17,012 nt of DNA from UBA57 sp013378375 (lineage in GTDB: Archaea > Thermoproteota > Nitrososphaeria > Nitrososphaerales > UBA57): assembly GCA_013378375.1 (NCBI GenBank), contig JACAFT010000021.1, positions 1-17,012 of the forward strand, in the 5' to 3' direction. Below are positions 1 to 7,820 of this stretch, one piece after another; position 1 is the stretch's first letter, and each line of letters opens with the position of its first letter. The position numbers and the translations under genes are program-made. The notes below the pieces were generated by a model that saw only the letters and a program-made list of their open reading frames with translations, searched no databases and was not told where the DNA came from.

Positions 1-1221
1 CCTGAATCTTATTCTGATTCACGTTTCTATAATCCAGATAAAAATACAATTTCATCATCAAACTTTGTACTATTTGTACCATTAGCTGAATTACCTGATG
101 AAATCACTATTACAACAATCAATACTGATTATCATGGCGAAGTAAAGTCTCGTGGTGTATTGTCTCCATTAATGGCAATATTATCTCTTGTCGACGTTAT
201 TTCTGCACATGCAGGATCAGGAGTTTTAAGTCAAAATGGAACTGCTACTACATTTACAGGTCCTACAGGTACTGGTAAAACCACTGCAACATCATTCTTT
301 GCTGAAAAGAATGAAAAGTTTAGAAGACAAGAATTACGTCGTAGATACGAGATAATTCTTAAGAAACAACATCCAGACCTTTCTGAAAGCGACTTCCAAG
401 CAAAAGTTGACGAAGTGGTTGCTGGCGTTGGTATTATGTGCCAAGAAGACTGGATTGAAATCTCAGAAAATGATGATGGTACATGGTCATTTTGGCCAAC
501 TGAAAAATCGCTTTATGCAAGAACTGGTGGTTTCCCTGGATTGGACTTTATTTTAATTGAGAACGAACCTATGCTCGAAAATGCATTAGCAGACTTCGGT
601 GCATCAGGCTGTAAAAAATACCTTGGTAAAGTAACACATGAATTCTTCCCTGAAAGAATTTTCTACGAACCAAAATGGGGTCATTTATTGTATGATAGAT
701 CTGTAAGACCAATCTCTGCACATGTATTTCTTGAAAGAAATGCTGAATTAGATTTCTTTGCAAAACGAGTTAGTGCAAAAGAAGCAGTTGAATATTTGCT
801 AGTCGGAAGAACTCCATCTGGTAAACACGAACCTATGTACAATGCATACCCTGATTTCAGTGGTTTCTTAATGGAATTCGGAATCATTGGAGACAAACTT
901 GTTGAAGCATATGCCAAAGCAAAAGCAGGAGATTATTCTATGATTGGCAATGGTGACGCATCTACTGGTAAAGCAGTATTTGAAAAGCTAGACAAACAAT
1001 TACAACTCTGGGAAAAGAGCTGTGAAGTCACACCTCCGTTTATTGTAAATGGAGCACCTGGACTCTTTATCACACAGGATGTAAATTGGCTACTCTCTGA
1101 GATGCCAGACATATTCGACAATTGGAAACACGTTACCTTGGATGATTACAAAGCCTTTATGGAAAAGGAATTCGGCGTAACTTACGGTTCAAAAGGCGAA
1201 TGGACTCATATTGAATATTAG
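1..1221 (+). CDS. Phosphoenolpyruvate carboxykinase (ATP-type family), divergent, 5'-truncated by window edge
   Basis: This is the C-terminal 406 residues of a PEPCK-like enzyme; the frame is open to the left edge, so the true start lies outside. The family converts oxaloacetate plus ATP to PEP, CO2 and ADP in the cytoplasm, feeding gluconeogenesis. Visible landmarks (window codon numbers) are a YHGEVK segment at 44-49 matching the family's YAGEMKK, a His at 70 in the position of the metal-ligand His, a P-loop GPTGTGKTT at 87-95 in place of the usual GLSGTGKTT, a YART motif at 172-175 matching CYAKT, and ENAL at 193-196. The segment 258-278 (SAKEAVEYLLVGRT...EP) matches the conserved block before the SACFG region. 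About 45 mostly charged residues are inserted between P-loop and kinase-2 region, where the usual DDEHGW is replaced by EDW. The family call is good; catalytic activity is inferred. It ends 7 bp from the convergent htpX stop. Confidence 0.8.
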   Translation, partial: PESYSDSRFYNPDKNTISSSNFVLFVPLAELPDEITITTINTDYHGEVKSRGVLSPLMAILSLVDVISAHAGSGVLSQNGTATTFTGPTGTGKTTATSFFAEKNEKFRRQELRRRYEIILKKQHPDLSESDFQAKVDEVVAGVGIMCQEDWIEISENDDGTWSFWPTEKSLYARTGGFPGLDFILIENEPMLENALADFGASGCKKYLGKVTHEFFPERIFYEPKWGHLLYDRSVRPISAHVFLERNAELDFFAKRVSAKEAVEYLLVGRTPSGKHEPMYNAYPDFSGFLMEFGIIGDKLVEAYAKAKAGDYSMIGNGDASTGKAVFEKLDKQLQLWEKSCEVTPPFIVNGAPGLFITQDVNWLLSEMPDIFDNWKHVTLDDYKAFMEKEFGVTYGSKGEWTHIEY

Positions 1222-1228
1222 GAAGAAT

Positions 1229-2209
1229 TTATTTCTTTCCTAATGTATTCAATCTCTTCGTGATATTCGGATGAGTGCTCAAAAGTTCAAGGAGGTGCTC
1301 CTTGAACGAAATTTCTTTTTTTGCATATTTTTCCACTAACTCTCTATCAGATAATTTAATTTTTGATTTTTGAAGAGATACGATATCTTTATGCGAAGAA
1401 TCTGGATCACTTATCATTAATGCATTAAATCCCGAAATTTTCATATCTTTGTGTTTTTTTACTCTTAATTCTTCCGTACGTTCAACAATTTTTACTAAAC
1501 CTTCTTGTAATTTCCTTCCGCCTTCCTTTACATGTTGTCTTGCATGCTCGTCTGCATAATCTTCTCTCCTACGACCTAAAGACTTACAAACTAGATTTAA
1601 AATAAATGCTCCAATTATTGCTGCAAATGCTATTGCAAGTGTTCCTCCACTGTTTCTTCTGTTGAACATTGAACTCCAAATTAAACTATGTCCAATCATT
1701 GTAAGTATAGCTGGTAAAAATGACGCTACCATCATAACTTGCACGTCTTTATTTTTTAGATGACCTATTTCATGTCCTATTATAGCTTCTATCTCTTCAA
1801 GTTCAATATTCGGAATGTCAAACAATCCTTGTGTTATAGAGATTCTGTTTCCATATTTTGGCGAACCATATGCAAATGCATTTGGTATTGCAATCTTTGA
1901 ATACATAATTTTTGGCACTTTCATATTTGTACTCTTACAAATTCTATCTACTGTATCGTAAACCCATTGTCCATCGACATTTCTTATTTTATCTGTTTTT
2001 TTTAATTCTCTAACTTTGTACATCTTTTCTACCATTTTTGGTCCATAGATCCACTGAAAAATATGAAAAATACCCACCAAACCAACTATCAACCAGATAT
2101 TATATGTTCCTCCTAACATCAATAGAATTATTGAAAAAATTAATGTTGATAACGCAATTAATAATCCCATCGTACCTAAGATGGTAAGTTGAAGTTTCAA
2201 TAAGCGCAT
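1229..2209 (-). CDS. htpX: HtpX-like membrane zinc metalloprotease (M48 family)
   Basis: The 326-residue protein is an M48 protease of HtpX type, which degrades misfolded membrane proteins from the cytoplasmic face of the membrane. The N-terminus carries two hydrophobic helices (about 7-31 and 36-54). The zinc site HEIGH is at 146-150, and the third ligand is probably Glu216 in RREDYADEHA. Two further hydrophobic segments flank the region between them (about 157-180 and 189-208), as in HtpX. The family's STHP motif is at 311-314. Length is close to the usual 280-330. The ATG at 2209 has a TATA-like element about 29 bp upstream, immediately after the stop of the upstream permease gene, so it probably has its own nearly leaderless transcript. 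Its 3' end faces the PEPCK gene with a 7-bp gap. Confidence 0.9.
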   Translation of the reverse strand: MRLLKLQLTILGTMGLLIALSTLIFSIILLMLGGTYNIWLIVGLVGIFHIFQWIYGPKMVEKMYKVRELKKTDKIRNVDGQWVYDTVDRICKSTNMKVPKIMYSKIAIPNAFAYGSPKYGNRISITQGLFDIPNIELEEIEAIIGHEIGHLKNKDVQVMMVASFLPAILTMIGHSLIWSSMFNRRNSGGTLAIAFAAIIGAFILNLVCKSLGRRREDYADEHARQHVKEGGRKLQEGLVKIVERTEELRVKKHKDMKISGFNALMISDPDSSHKDIVSLQKSKIKLSDRELVEKYAKKEISFKEHLLELLSTHPNITKRLNTLGKK

Positions 2210-2235
2210 GATAGCTAATACTTAGTCTAATGTTC

Positions 2236-2243
2236 TATATATT
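2236..2243 (-). promoter_or_regulatory. Putative TATA box of the htpX-like gene
   Basis: On the minus strand the sequence GAAAATATATAGAAC places a TATATA core centred about 29 bp upstream of the htpX ATG at 2209. The preceding GAAAA is BRE-like. The purine-rich part overlaps the stop codon of the upstream permease gene (TGA at 2247-2245). Archaeal transcription starts about 26 bp downstream of the TATA centre, which predicts a leader of only a few bases. Confidence 0.5.
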
Positions 2244-2244
2244 T

Positions 2245-3117
2245 TCATTCTTGTAGTCCATATCTGGATGCAAATGAACCTAATATCATCAATGATAATG
2301 AAAATACTGTCAAGACTTGGAAATCAAAAATTACATTACTTGTTATTTCTCCAGTAATAAATAATGTTCTTGTCAGATCTGCCGAATATGTTATTGGATT
2401 TAGTCTTGCAATGGTTTGTAACCAGTCTGGCATAAAGGAAATTGGAAACAATGCTCCACTTGCAAACAATAATGGCAGATTTACAAGGTTTGCTATTGCT
2501 ATCAGAGTCTCCCATTTTTTCATTCTTAATGCTATTGCAACAAATATACATGAAAATCCTGCAGCAAGCATAAACAATGCTGTAAATATTAACAAAACAA
2601 TTTTGATGTTAAAATCAGCTAGAACTAATCCAGTTGGTATTATTAGAGCTATGATGAATACCAAAGAACATTGGATTAACGCTTTGATTACTGTTGAAAA
2701 AACTTTTGCAAAATATATAGAACTTCTGGGAATTGGAGCGACTAGTAATTTATCAAGAAATCCAAATCTCCTGTCCCAAATGACTGACCCTCCACTAAAT
2801 GCTGAAGAGAATAGTATTAATGTCGATAAAACTCCTCCTGTTAGGTACGTCAAATAGTTTGGTGCGCCTTGAAATGTTTGTTCTAGAATTAAGGTACTTG
2901 CACTAGCAAAGAACGCAGCTAGAGATTCAGCTATTTCTGGTGGTATATTTTCTGGTACAATAAAATTATCTATTGAAACAAGTTTTGTAGGATTAAATGA
3001 ATTACCAAATAATGTTATCCATACTATTGGTTGAATAAGTGCTGAAAAAATTAATGCAGGTACTTTATACCATTTTTCCAACTCTCTTTTAACTAATATC
3101 CATGTTTCTGTGATCAT
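2245..3117 (-). CDS. ABC-2 type transporter permease (DrrB-like)
   Basis: The 290-residue integral membrane protein is the permease half of an ABC-2 exporter. Six hydrophobic segments are visible at about 19-39, 90-112, 144-166, 170-197, 204-226 and 264-283. The conserved cytoplasmic segment after the second helix (WDRRFGFLDKLLVAPIPRS, 114-132) and the FPISFMP...LNPITYSAD block (224-246) are typical of the ABC2_membrane family. A loop of about 50 residues follows helix 1 (40-88), longer than in many DrrB proteins. Its start overlaps the ATPase stop as ATGA and has a strong GAGGAG ribosome binding site 6 bases upstream, so the two are translationally coupled. The substrate cannot be read from sequence; drug, lipid or polysaccharide export are all possible. 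Confidence 0.9.
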   Translation of the reverse strand: MITETWILVKRELEKWYKVPALIFSALIQPIVWITLFGNSFNPTKLVSIDNFIVPENIPPEIAESLAAFFASASTLILEQTFQGAPNYLTYLTGGVLSTLILFSSAFSGGSVIWDRRFGFLDKLLVAPIPRSSIYFAKVFSTVIKALIQCSLVFIIALIIPTGLVLADFNIKIVLLIFTALFMLAAGFSCIFVAIALRMKKWETLIAIANLVNLPLLFASGALFPISFMPDWLQTIARLNPITYSADLTRTLFITGEITSNVIFDFQVLTVFSLSLMILGSFASRYGLQE

Positions 3118-4103
3118 CTATTTCTCCTCGTCAAATATCGTGTAAAATTATCTGTATTAGTCGATTCTGCATCTCGCAATGATTTTCCTGTATATTTTAG
3201 AAACACTTCATCTAAGGATGGTCTAGTGAGTGACGCTCTTTTTACAATAATTCCTTTGGAACTACATACCTCGAGTATTATTGGAAGAGCAATATCGCCT
3301 TTCTCGACCTCTATACGAAGATTTTGTTCATTTATATCTACATTTTTTACAATACTTTGTTTTTCCAGTTCTTTTTTTATATTATTAACTTCATCCACCA
3401 TTATTTCAATTATATCCCCTCCTAATTTTTCCTTTAATTCTGATGGAGAATTTTCTACTAATATCTTTCCCTGGTCAATAATCCCAATCCTGTCACACAA
3501 AAAGTCTGCTTCTTCCAAATAATGTGTCGTAATAAATATTGTCAGTCCTTTTTCTTTATTGAGATTTTTTAAATATTTCCAAATTACAGAACGCGTTTGT
3601 ATATCTAATCCTAATGTCGGTTCATCTAAGAATAATATTTTTGGTTCATGTACCAATCCGATAATTAATTCCAATCTCTTTCTCATACCTCCTGAATAAG
3701 TATTTACTTCACGGTCTGCTGCATCAGTAAGCCCAACTAAATTAAGCAAGTCTTTTGCTCTTTCTTTTGCAATTTTATCTGGAACATGATACAATTTTGC
3801 CGAAATCATTAGATTTGTAATTCCTTTCAAATCATCGTCTAGTGTTAGTGCTTGTGGAACAATGCCTATAGAACTTCTAACTGCATCTGACTCTTTTTCT
3901 ACATCAAAAGAAGCTACACTTACTTCTCCTTTTGTTGGTTTTAATAATGTAGTTAGAACTTTGATTGTTGTTGTTTTACCTGCTCCATTTGGACCTAAAA
4001 ATCCAAAAATTTCACCTTCTTTAACAGTAAAACTCACTTCATTAATCGCGATAATATTTTTATTAAAGATTTTACTTAGATTTTTTACACGTATGACTTC
4101 CAA
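3114..4103 (-). CDS. ABC transporter ATP-binding protein (DrrA-type)
   Basis: The 329-residue cytoplasmic ATPase powers the ABC-2 permease encoded just downstream. Walker A GPNGAGKTT is at 37-45, Q-loop Gln84 in IVPQ, signature YSGGM at 136-140, Walker B ILFLDEPT at 156-163 and H-loop His194. The C-terminal extension of about 90 residues ends in the PSLDEVFLKYTG block characteristic of DrrA-like daunorubicin-resistance ATPases. The start is TTG at 4103, directly preceded by an in-frame TAA, and no ATG occurs before Walker A, so TTG is nearly forced. A TATA-like element is centred 27 bp upstream, which predicts a leaderless transcript beginning at the TTG. It overlaps the permease gene by 4 bp. 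Confidence 0.92.
   Translation of the reverse strand: MEVIRVKNLSKIFNKNIIAINEVSFTVKEGEIFGFLGPNGAGKTTTIKVLTTLLKPTKGEVSVASFDVEKESDAVRSSIGIVPQALTLDDDLKGITNLMISAKLYHVPDKIAKERAKDLLNLVGLTDAADREVNTYSGGMRKRLELIIGLVHEPKILFLDEPTLGLDIQTRSVIWKYLKNLNKEKGLTIFITTHYLEEADFLCDRIGIIDQGKILVENSPSELKEKLGGDIIEIMVDEVNNIKKELEKQSIVKNVDINEQNLRIEVEKGDIALPIILEVCSSKGIIVKRASLTRPSLDEVFLKYTGKSLRDAESTNTDNFTRYLTRRNR
3124..3129 (-). promoter_or_regulatory. Shine-Dalgarno site of the ABC-2 permease
   Basis: GAGGAG lies 6 bases upstream of the permease ATG at 3117 on the minus strand, inside the 3' end of the ATPase gene. It is the clearest Shine-Dalgarno site I saw in the window and belongs to an internal cistron. The first gene of the same operon has none, fitting the archaeal pattern of leaderless first genes and SD-led internal genes. 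Confidence 0.7.
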
Positions 4104-4124
4104 TTACAATTTCTTGATGTTACG

Positions 4125-4135
4125 TTAATAAATAA
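4125..4135. promoter_or_regulatory. Shared central TATA-like element of a divergent promoter
   Basis: The 53-bp gap between the ABC ATPase start (4103, minus) and the oxidoreductase start (4157, plus) has one clear AT element, TTAATAAATAA on the plus strand. Its centre at about 4130 is exactly 27 bp from both start codons, the usual archaeal TATA-to-start-site distance. Either one near-symmetric element serves both directions, or one direction uses a weaker site that I cannot see. Both transcripts would be leaderless. Confidence 0.5.
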
Positions 4136-4156
4136 TCTTTCTGTCTTTTCATACTA

Positions 4157-5284
4157 ATGCATAGTAAATTTATTATTCTTGGTTCAGGTATTTCTGGTAT
4201 TAGTACTGCGTATTTTCTAAATAAAGCTGGATATGAATCTATTATTTTAGATATAAATAATCCCTTACATGGACCCGGTTCTACTATTCGTTCTGCTGGT
4301 ATAATATCTCACTTTTTTCCATTTGCTGAAGAAATCCGTATTGTTCAAAACAGCCTAAGATTCTATGAAGACCTTCTTCATTCATCTTCGGAGAAGATTT
4401 CCTATAATAAATCAGGTCTGCTTGCTATCTACACTAAATCAGATGAACAAAGATTATCTGATTTTACAACTGCCATGGCATCTGCCAATGTTAATTATCG
4501 CTCTCTTGACAAACCTGAATTAAAGAAACTTTATCCTATGATTTCTATATCCTCTGATGAACTTGCTATTATTTCTGAAGATAGTGGATATTTTGACATT
4601 AATCGTCTATTCAATATTATTTTTAATTACATTCAAACTCAAAATATTCGTATATTTACAGGTGTTCAAATCAAGAATGTTCAAAATAATGGTTCTTTTC
4701 GATTTCATACCAATCATGGAGACTTCACATCCGACAAAGTGATTATTGCAGGTGGTGCTTGGTCTGATAATATTGCAAACCTCTTTAATTGTAATATTAA
4801 ATTTGATACTTATTATACACAAGCTGCAATTTTATCAATTTCTCAACAATTTCATAAATACATCTCATCTTTACCCATATTATATAGATTGAATAATGGT
4901 CTTTATGGAAGACCTTTCTCATCTTCTTCATTTTTGTTTGGAGATGGAACTAAGAAATATTTAGATAATCCAAACAATTTTAAATTTAGGACCGACGAAT
5001 CATTTCATAAATATATCTTAAACCAAGCCACTAAATTATTTCCACATAAATCAATTAATTCCATTCAAAGAAGCTGGTCTGGATTGTATACCTCTAGTCA
5101 AGATTCTAGACCCATTATTGGTGAACTAACTGATGATTTGTTCTTTTTGGGGTGCTTTAATGGATTGGGAATAATGCTTGCTCCTGGATGTTCTCAATTA
5201 CTTGTTGATTATATTCTTAAAAATAAGTTACCTGATGATTATTTTTCCTTCAATATTGAAAGATTTAACAATAAAAATATATGA
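4157..5284 (+). CDS. FAD-dependent oxidoreductase of the DAO family (amino-acid/amine oxidase type)
   Basis: The 375-residue flavoprotein belongs to the D-amino-acid oxidase/glycine oxidase/sarcosine oxidase (DAO) superfamily, which oxidises amines or amino acids with FAD. The N-terminal dinucleotide-binding motif is GSGISG at 9-14, with the acidic end of the second strand at Asp32. The GSTIRSAGI segment at 41-49 matches the GS-R-AG motif of the family. GGAWS is at 199-203, the RPIIG segment at 318-322, and the C-terminal FAD loop NGLGIMLAPG at 335-344. Length is normal for the family. The ATG at 4157 has a TATA-like element 27 bp upstream. The substrate is not evident: I saw no thiamine genes nearby to support a ThiO role. 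A short unknown gene follows 27 bp after the stop. Confidence 0.85.
   Translation: MHSKFIILGSGISGISTAYFLNKAGYESIILDINNPLHGPGSTIRSAGIISHFFPFAEEIRIVQNSLRFYEDLLHSSSEKISYNKSGLLAIYTKSDEQRLSDFTTAMASANVNYRSLDKPELKKLYPMISISSDELAIISEDSGYFDINRLFNIIFNYIQTQNIRIFTGVQIKNVQNNGSFRFHTNHGDFTSDKVIIAGGAWSDNIANLFNCNIKFDTYYTQAAILSISQQFHKYISSLPILYRLNNGLYGRPFSSSSFLFGDGTKKYLDNPNNFKFRTDESFHKYILNQATKLFPHKSINSIQRSWSGLYTSSQDSRPIIGELTDDLFFLGCFNGLGIMLAPGCSQLLVDYILKNKLPDDYFSFNIERFNNKNI
5274..5283 (+). promoter_or_regulatory. Putative TATA box of the small hypothetical gene
   Basis: AAAATATATG at the very end of the oxidoreductase gene, overlapping its stop codon, is centred about 32 bp upstream of the ATG at 5312. It predicts transcription start near 5306, which favours the ATG at 5312 over the GTG at 5291 and suggests the small gene can be transcribed independently of the oxidoreductase. 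Confidence 0.35.
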
Positions 5285-5311
5285 CTAATTGTGTATGGTT
5301 ATAATATTAAT

Positions 5312-5767
5312 ATGACAAAAATTATTCAAGATCTATATGTAACTGAGTTGAATATCTCTAATGTTTCTAATGCGCCTTTTATAATTAATGCTGTTGGAAC
5401 TTATCCAAATCAGTTCACTGTAAATGAAGAGATCCTTAATTCTTGGAATATTGAACCTAATAATACAATAATTGGCAAGAACTTGATATTGACTTTAGAA
5501 TCTGTGGATATAAAAGACGCTCAGACGAATTATCTTCAAATTGATCATCTTGAAAAAACAATTCGTAGACGTTATAGATATCTTCCAGATCCATCATTTA
5601 TTGAAGAAATTGAATTTATCTTGACATGTAGTTCACCAAGAATGAGTTCTGAACCAAATCCTTGTCCTAATTATAAAATTAAATTGTCAATAAAGGAATC
5701 TGAATATTCTGATTTGTATACTTTATCTGCTGCAACGGTTTTTAATATTAATTGTCATCTTAAGTAA
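5312..5767 (+). CDS. Hypothetical protein, 151 residues
   Basis: I do not recognise this protein. It is soluble-looking, with no signal peptide or membrane helix. The predicted make-up is alternating beta strands (for example 22-30, 57-66, 98-106, 120-128). A basic cluster RRRYRY lies at 85-90, and three cysteines (106, 118, 148) do not form a CxxC pair. The frame also allows a GTG start at 5291, six bases after the oxidoreductase stop, giving 158 residues. I chose ATG 5312 because a TATA-like element overlapping the oxidoreductase stop would start transcription after 5291. It follows the DAO-family oxidoreductase on the same strand, so a related role is possible but unproven. Its last 8 bp overlap the convergent PAC2 gene. 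Confidence 0.6.
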   Translation: MTKIIQDLYVTELNISNVSNAPFIINAVGTYPNQFTVNEEILNSWNIEPNNTIIGKNLILTLESVDIKDAQTNYLQIDHLEKTIRRRYRYLPDPSFIEEIEFILTCSSPRMSSEPNPCPNYKIKLSIKESEYSDLYTLSAATVFNINCHLK

Positions 5768-6515
5768 TATATCCTCTTGTTTTAGACTCAGCTTCATTAT
5801 TTACTTTAGTCTCTAAACTATTTTGTAGTTGTTTTAATCGTTTTTCTTCTCTATTCAACGCACGTAGATCTGGTTTAAAACCAGTTATTTTCGATAATAC
5901 TTGTATCAGTTCTTTAGCTGCTGCTACATCTGGAAATTCTCCTTGTGTTTCACTGTATATACCAAAACCATTCATTCCACAATTTTTTGATAGAGAAAAT
6001 AAAATTCCATTCATTCCCAAAATGTTGTTGTTTTTCATATTCTTAATTCCAAAGTTTCCTAAATCTTTCAATAATGACTCTGATACTGTTGTACCATATA
6101 CTTTTGGCGGATCTGAAGAATTTGATGTAACAAACCCTCCAATCGTGTATACTGTTTTACAACCCAAGCCTTTTGCAAAATTAAGTACTGCATTTGATAT
6201 GATATGTTGACCTTCCGCTGTCTCTGCTTGTACGTCTCCTGTGAAAATTAATAAATTTTGTTTCCCTTTTTTATAAAAAAATTCAAATTTTAATGGATCA
6301 ATGGTTCCATCTTCATTTACAATTGTTTGTGCTGGTAAATGAGATGAATACATATCAGCAAATTTTATTGCCTTTATTCCCTTTGCAAAATGATAACATC
6401 CAATTTTTCCAACAAATCCAGAATCTGGTAATCCACAAATTAATAACGGGTCTTTCAACTTTACCTTTGTTCTCATTACTATTTCTACGTCTTTCACAGT
6501 ATTACTGCATGACAT
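5760..6515 (-). CDS. PAC2 family protein (archaeal proteasome-assembly-chaperone-like)
   Basis: The roughly 251-residue cytoplasmic protein belongs to the PAC2 family, whose archaeal members (PbaA/PbaB type) are related to proteasome assembly chaperones; the role of most members is unsettled. Family signatures are GLPDSGFVGKIG at 28-39, FTGDVQA at 91-97 and IGGF at 125-128. The C-terminal 30-odd residues are charged and probably helical or coiled-coil (about 216-245). The very C-terminus is GYIT, close to but not a proper HbYX proteasome-docking motif, because the Tyr is third from last. The start is uncertain: GTG 6518 and ATG 6515 are adjacent, and GTG 6497 is also possible with a TATTTG element 28 bp upstream. 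The stop overlaps the convergent hypothetical gene by 8 bp. Confidence 0.82.
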   Translation of the reverse strand: MSCSNTVKDVEIVMRTKVKLKDPLLICGLPDSGFVGKIGCYHFAKGIKAIKFADMYSSHLPAQTIVNEDGTIDPLKFEFFYKKGKQNLLIFTGDVQAETAEGQHIISNAVLNFAKGLGCKTVYTIGGFVTSNSSDPPKVYGTTVSESLLKDLGNFGIKNMKNNNILGMNGILFSLSKNCGMNGFGIYSETQGEFPDVAAAKELIQVLSKITGFKPDLRALNREEKRLKQLQNSLETKVNNEAESKTRGYIT

Positions 6516-6595
6516 CACAACAAATAACCTTGTCTTACGTGTTTATGTGATTGTAATTTTGATTTTGACCCATAGCATAAATTCAAATATTAGTA

Positions 6596-7819
6596 ATGTC
6601 CAAATTTCTTATTGATTTATCTATTAAAGATGTAAGAAAAGCCAAGGAGGCTCTTTCTAATGTTATAAAGGAAACTCCTCTTGATTACTCAAATACACTT
6701 TCAATGCTTACCGGGTCAGATGTTTATCTAAAACTTGAAAATCTTCAAAAGACCGGCTCGTTTAAGGTACGAGGTGCTTATTGGAAGATGCTGAATGTTA
6801 ACAAATCTACGCCTAGTAGTGTTATTGCTGCATCAGCTGGCAATCATGGTCAGGGAACTGCATATGCTGCATCTCAACTTGATATTCCTTGTACTATTGT
6901 TATGCCAGAAAATGCATCTACAGCTAAGGTTGCTGCCACATCAGGTTACGGAGCATCTATTTTGTTATCTGGATTGAATTATGATCAATCGTACTCTGCT
7001 GCTCAATCAATTGCTCAAAAAACTTCTGCAACTATGATACATCCTTTTGACGATCCATATGTTATTGCAGGTCAAGGAACAATTGGATTGGAAATTATTG
7101 AATCTCTAAAAAATGTTGATGTAATTATTGCAGCTATTGGAGGTGGTGGATTGATTAGTGGTTTGTGTGTGGCATTAAAAGAGAAATATCCTGATATTAA
7201 AATCATTGGCGTTCAGTCTTCTAATTCTGCCTCTATGATCGAATCAAAGAAAAACCGAAAACTTACTACTGTTCCTAATCGTTTTACTATCGCAGATGGT
7301 ATTGATGTTAAGACACCTGGAAAGTTAACATTTGAAATTGTAAAAAAATACGTTGATAAAATGATTACCGTTACTGATGTAGAAATTGCCGAAGCAATGT
7401 TTCTTTTACTTGAAAGAGGAAGAATTGTTTCAGAGCCTGCAGGAGCTGCCCCCGTGGCTGGTTTATTATCTGGTAAATTATCCTTGAAAGGTAAACGTGT
7501 TGTTCCTATTGTTTGTGGTGGTAATGTTGATATGTCGTTGATGAATAAACTGGTTACACGTGGTTTAATTAGTGCAGGCCGAATCGTTAGATTGATTATT
7601 GGTCTTAAAGATACACCTGGTGCGTTAAAAGAAGTTCTTGATGTTATAGGTTCTAGGAATGCAAATATTCTTGATGTTCAAGTTGATAGATTCCATAGAA
7701 AAATTGGTTTAGGTCCTGTTGAAGTATTAATTGCTATGGAAACTAAAAGTAGTGAAAATACCAAAGAAATGTTAAAGTCTCTTAAACAACAAGGTTTTAC
7801 GTATAGAATAGTTGAATAA
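6596..7819 (+). CDS. ilvA: Threonine ammonia-lyase (threonine dehydratase) with C-terminal ACT domain
   Basis: The 407-residue PLP enzyme deaminates L-threonine to 2-oxobutanoate, the entry to isoleucine synthesis; it may also act on serine. The PLP lysine is Lys57 in GSFKVRG, the substrate/cofactor loop SAGNHGQG is at 80-87, and the phosphate-binding GGGGL is at 182-186. The last 80 residues (about 328-407, starting near GRIVRLIIGL) form a single ACT domain containing DTPGALKEVL, as in the roughly 400-residue TdcB/IlvA form, suggesting allosteric control by an amino acid. No isoleucine pathway gene is adjacent, so a catabolic role (tdcB-like) is equally possible. The ATG at 6596 has no clear Shine-Dalgarno site. 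The stop lies 1 bp from the convergent M24 peptidase stop. Confidence 0.92.
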   Translation: MSKFLIDLSIKDVRKAKEALSNVIKETPLDYSNTLSMLTGSDVYLKLENLQKTGSFKVRGAYWKMLNVNKSTPSSVIAASAGNHGQGTAYAASQLDIPCTIVMPENASTAKVAATSGYGASILLSGLNYDQSYSAAQSIAQKTSATMIHPFDDPYVIAGQGTIGLEIIESLKNVDVIIAAIGGGGLISGLCVALKEKYPDIKIIGVQSSNSASMIESKKNRKLTTVPNRFTIADGIDVKTPGKLTFEIVKKYVDKMITVTDVEIAEAMFLLLERGRIVSEPAGAAPVAGLLSGKLSLKGKRVVPIVCGGNVDMSLMNKLVTRGLISAGRIVRLIIGLKDTPGALKEVLDVIGSRNANILDVQVDRFHRKIGLGPVEVLIAMETKSSENTKEMLKSLKQQGFTYRIVE

Positions 7820-7820
7820 A

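Noticed and set aside
160..162. TTG at 160 as the start of the PEPCK-like gene
   Set aside because: The same frame is open to base 1 and the upstream codons encode the conserved YHGEVK region, so the gene starts outside the window.
2411..2857. Open frame of 148 codons on the plus strand
   Set aside because: It lies entirely antisense to the ABC-2 permease, whose helices and motifs are clear; its translation has no recognisable features.
3862..4128. Plus-strand open frame overlapping the ABC ATPase start
   Set aside because: It is antisense to the Walker A region; the ATPase frame explains the conservation.
5760..5774. C-terminal GYIT of the PAC2 protein as an HbYX proteasome-docking motif
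   Set aside because: HbYX needs Tyr second from last; here it is third from last, so the motif is not met.
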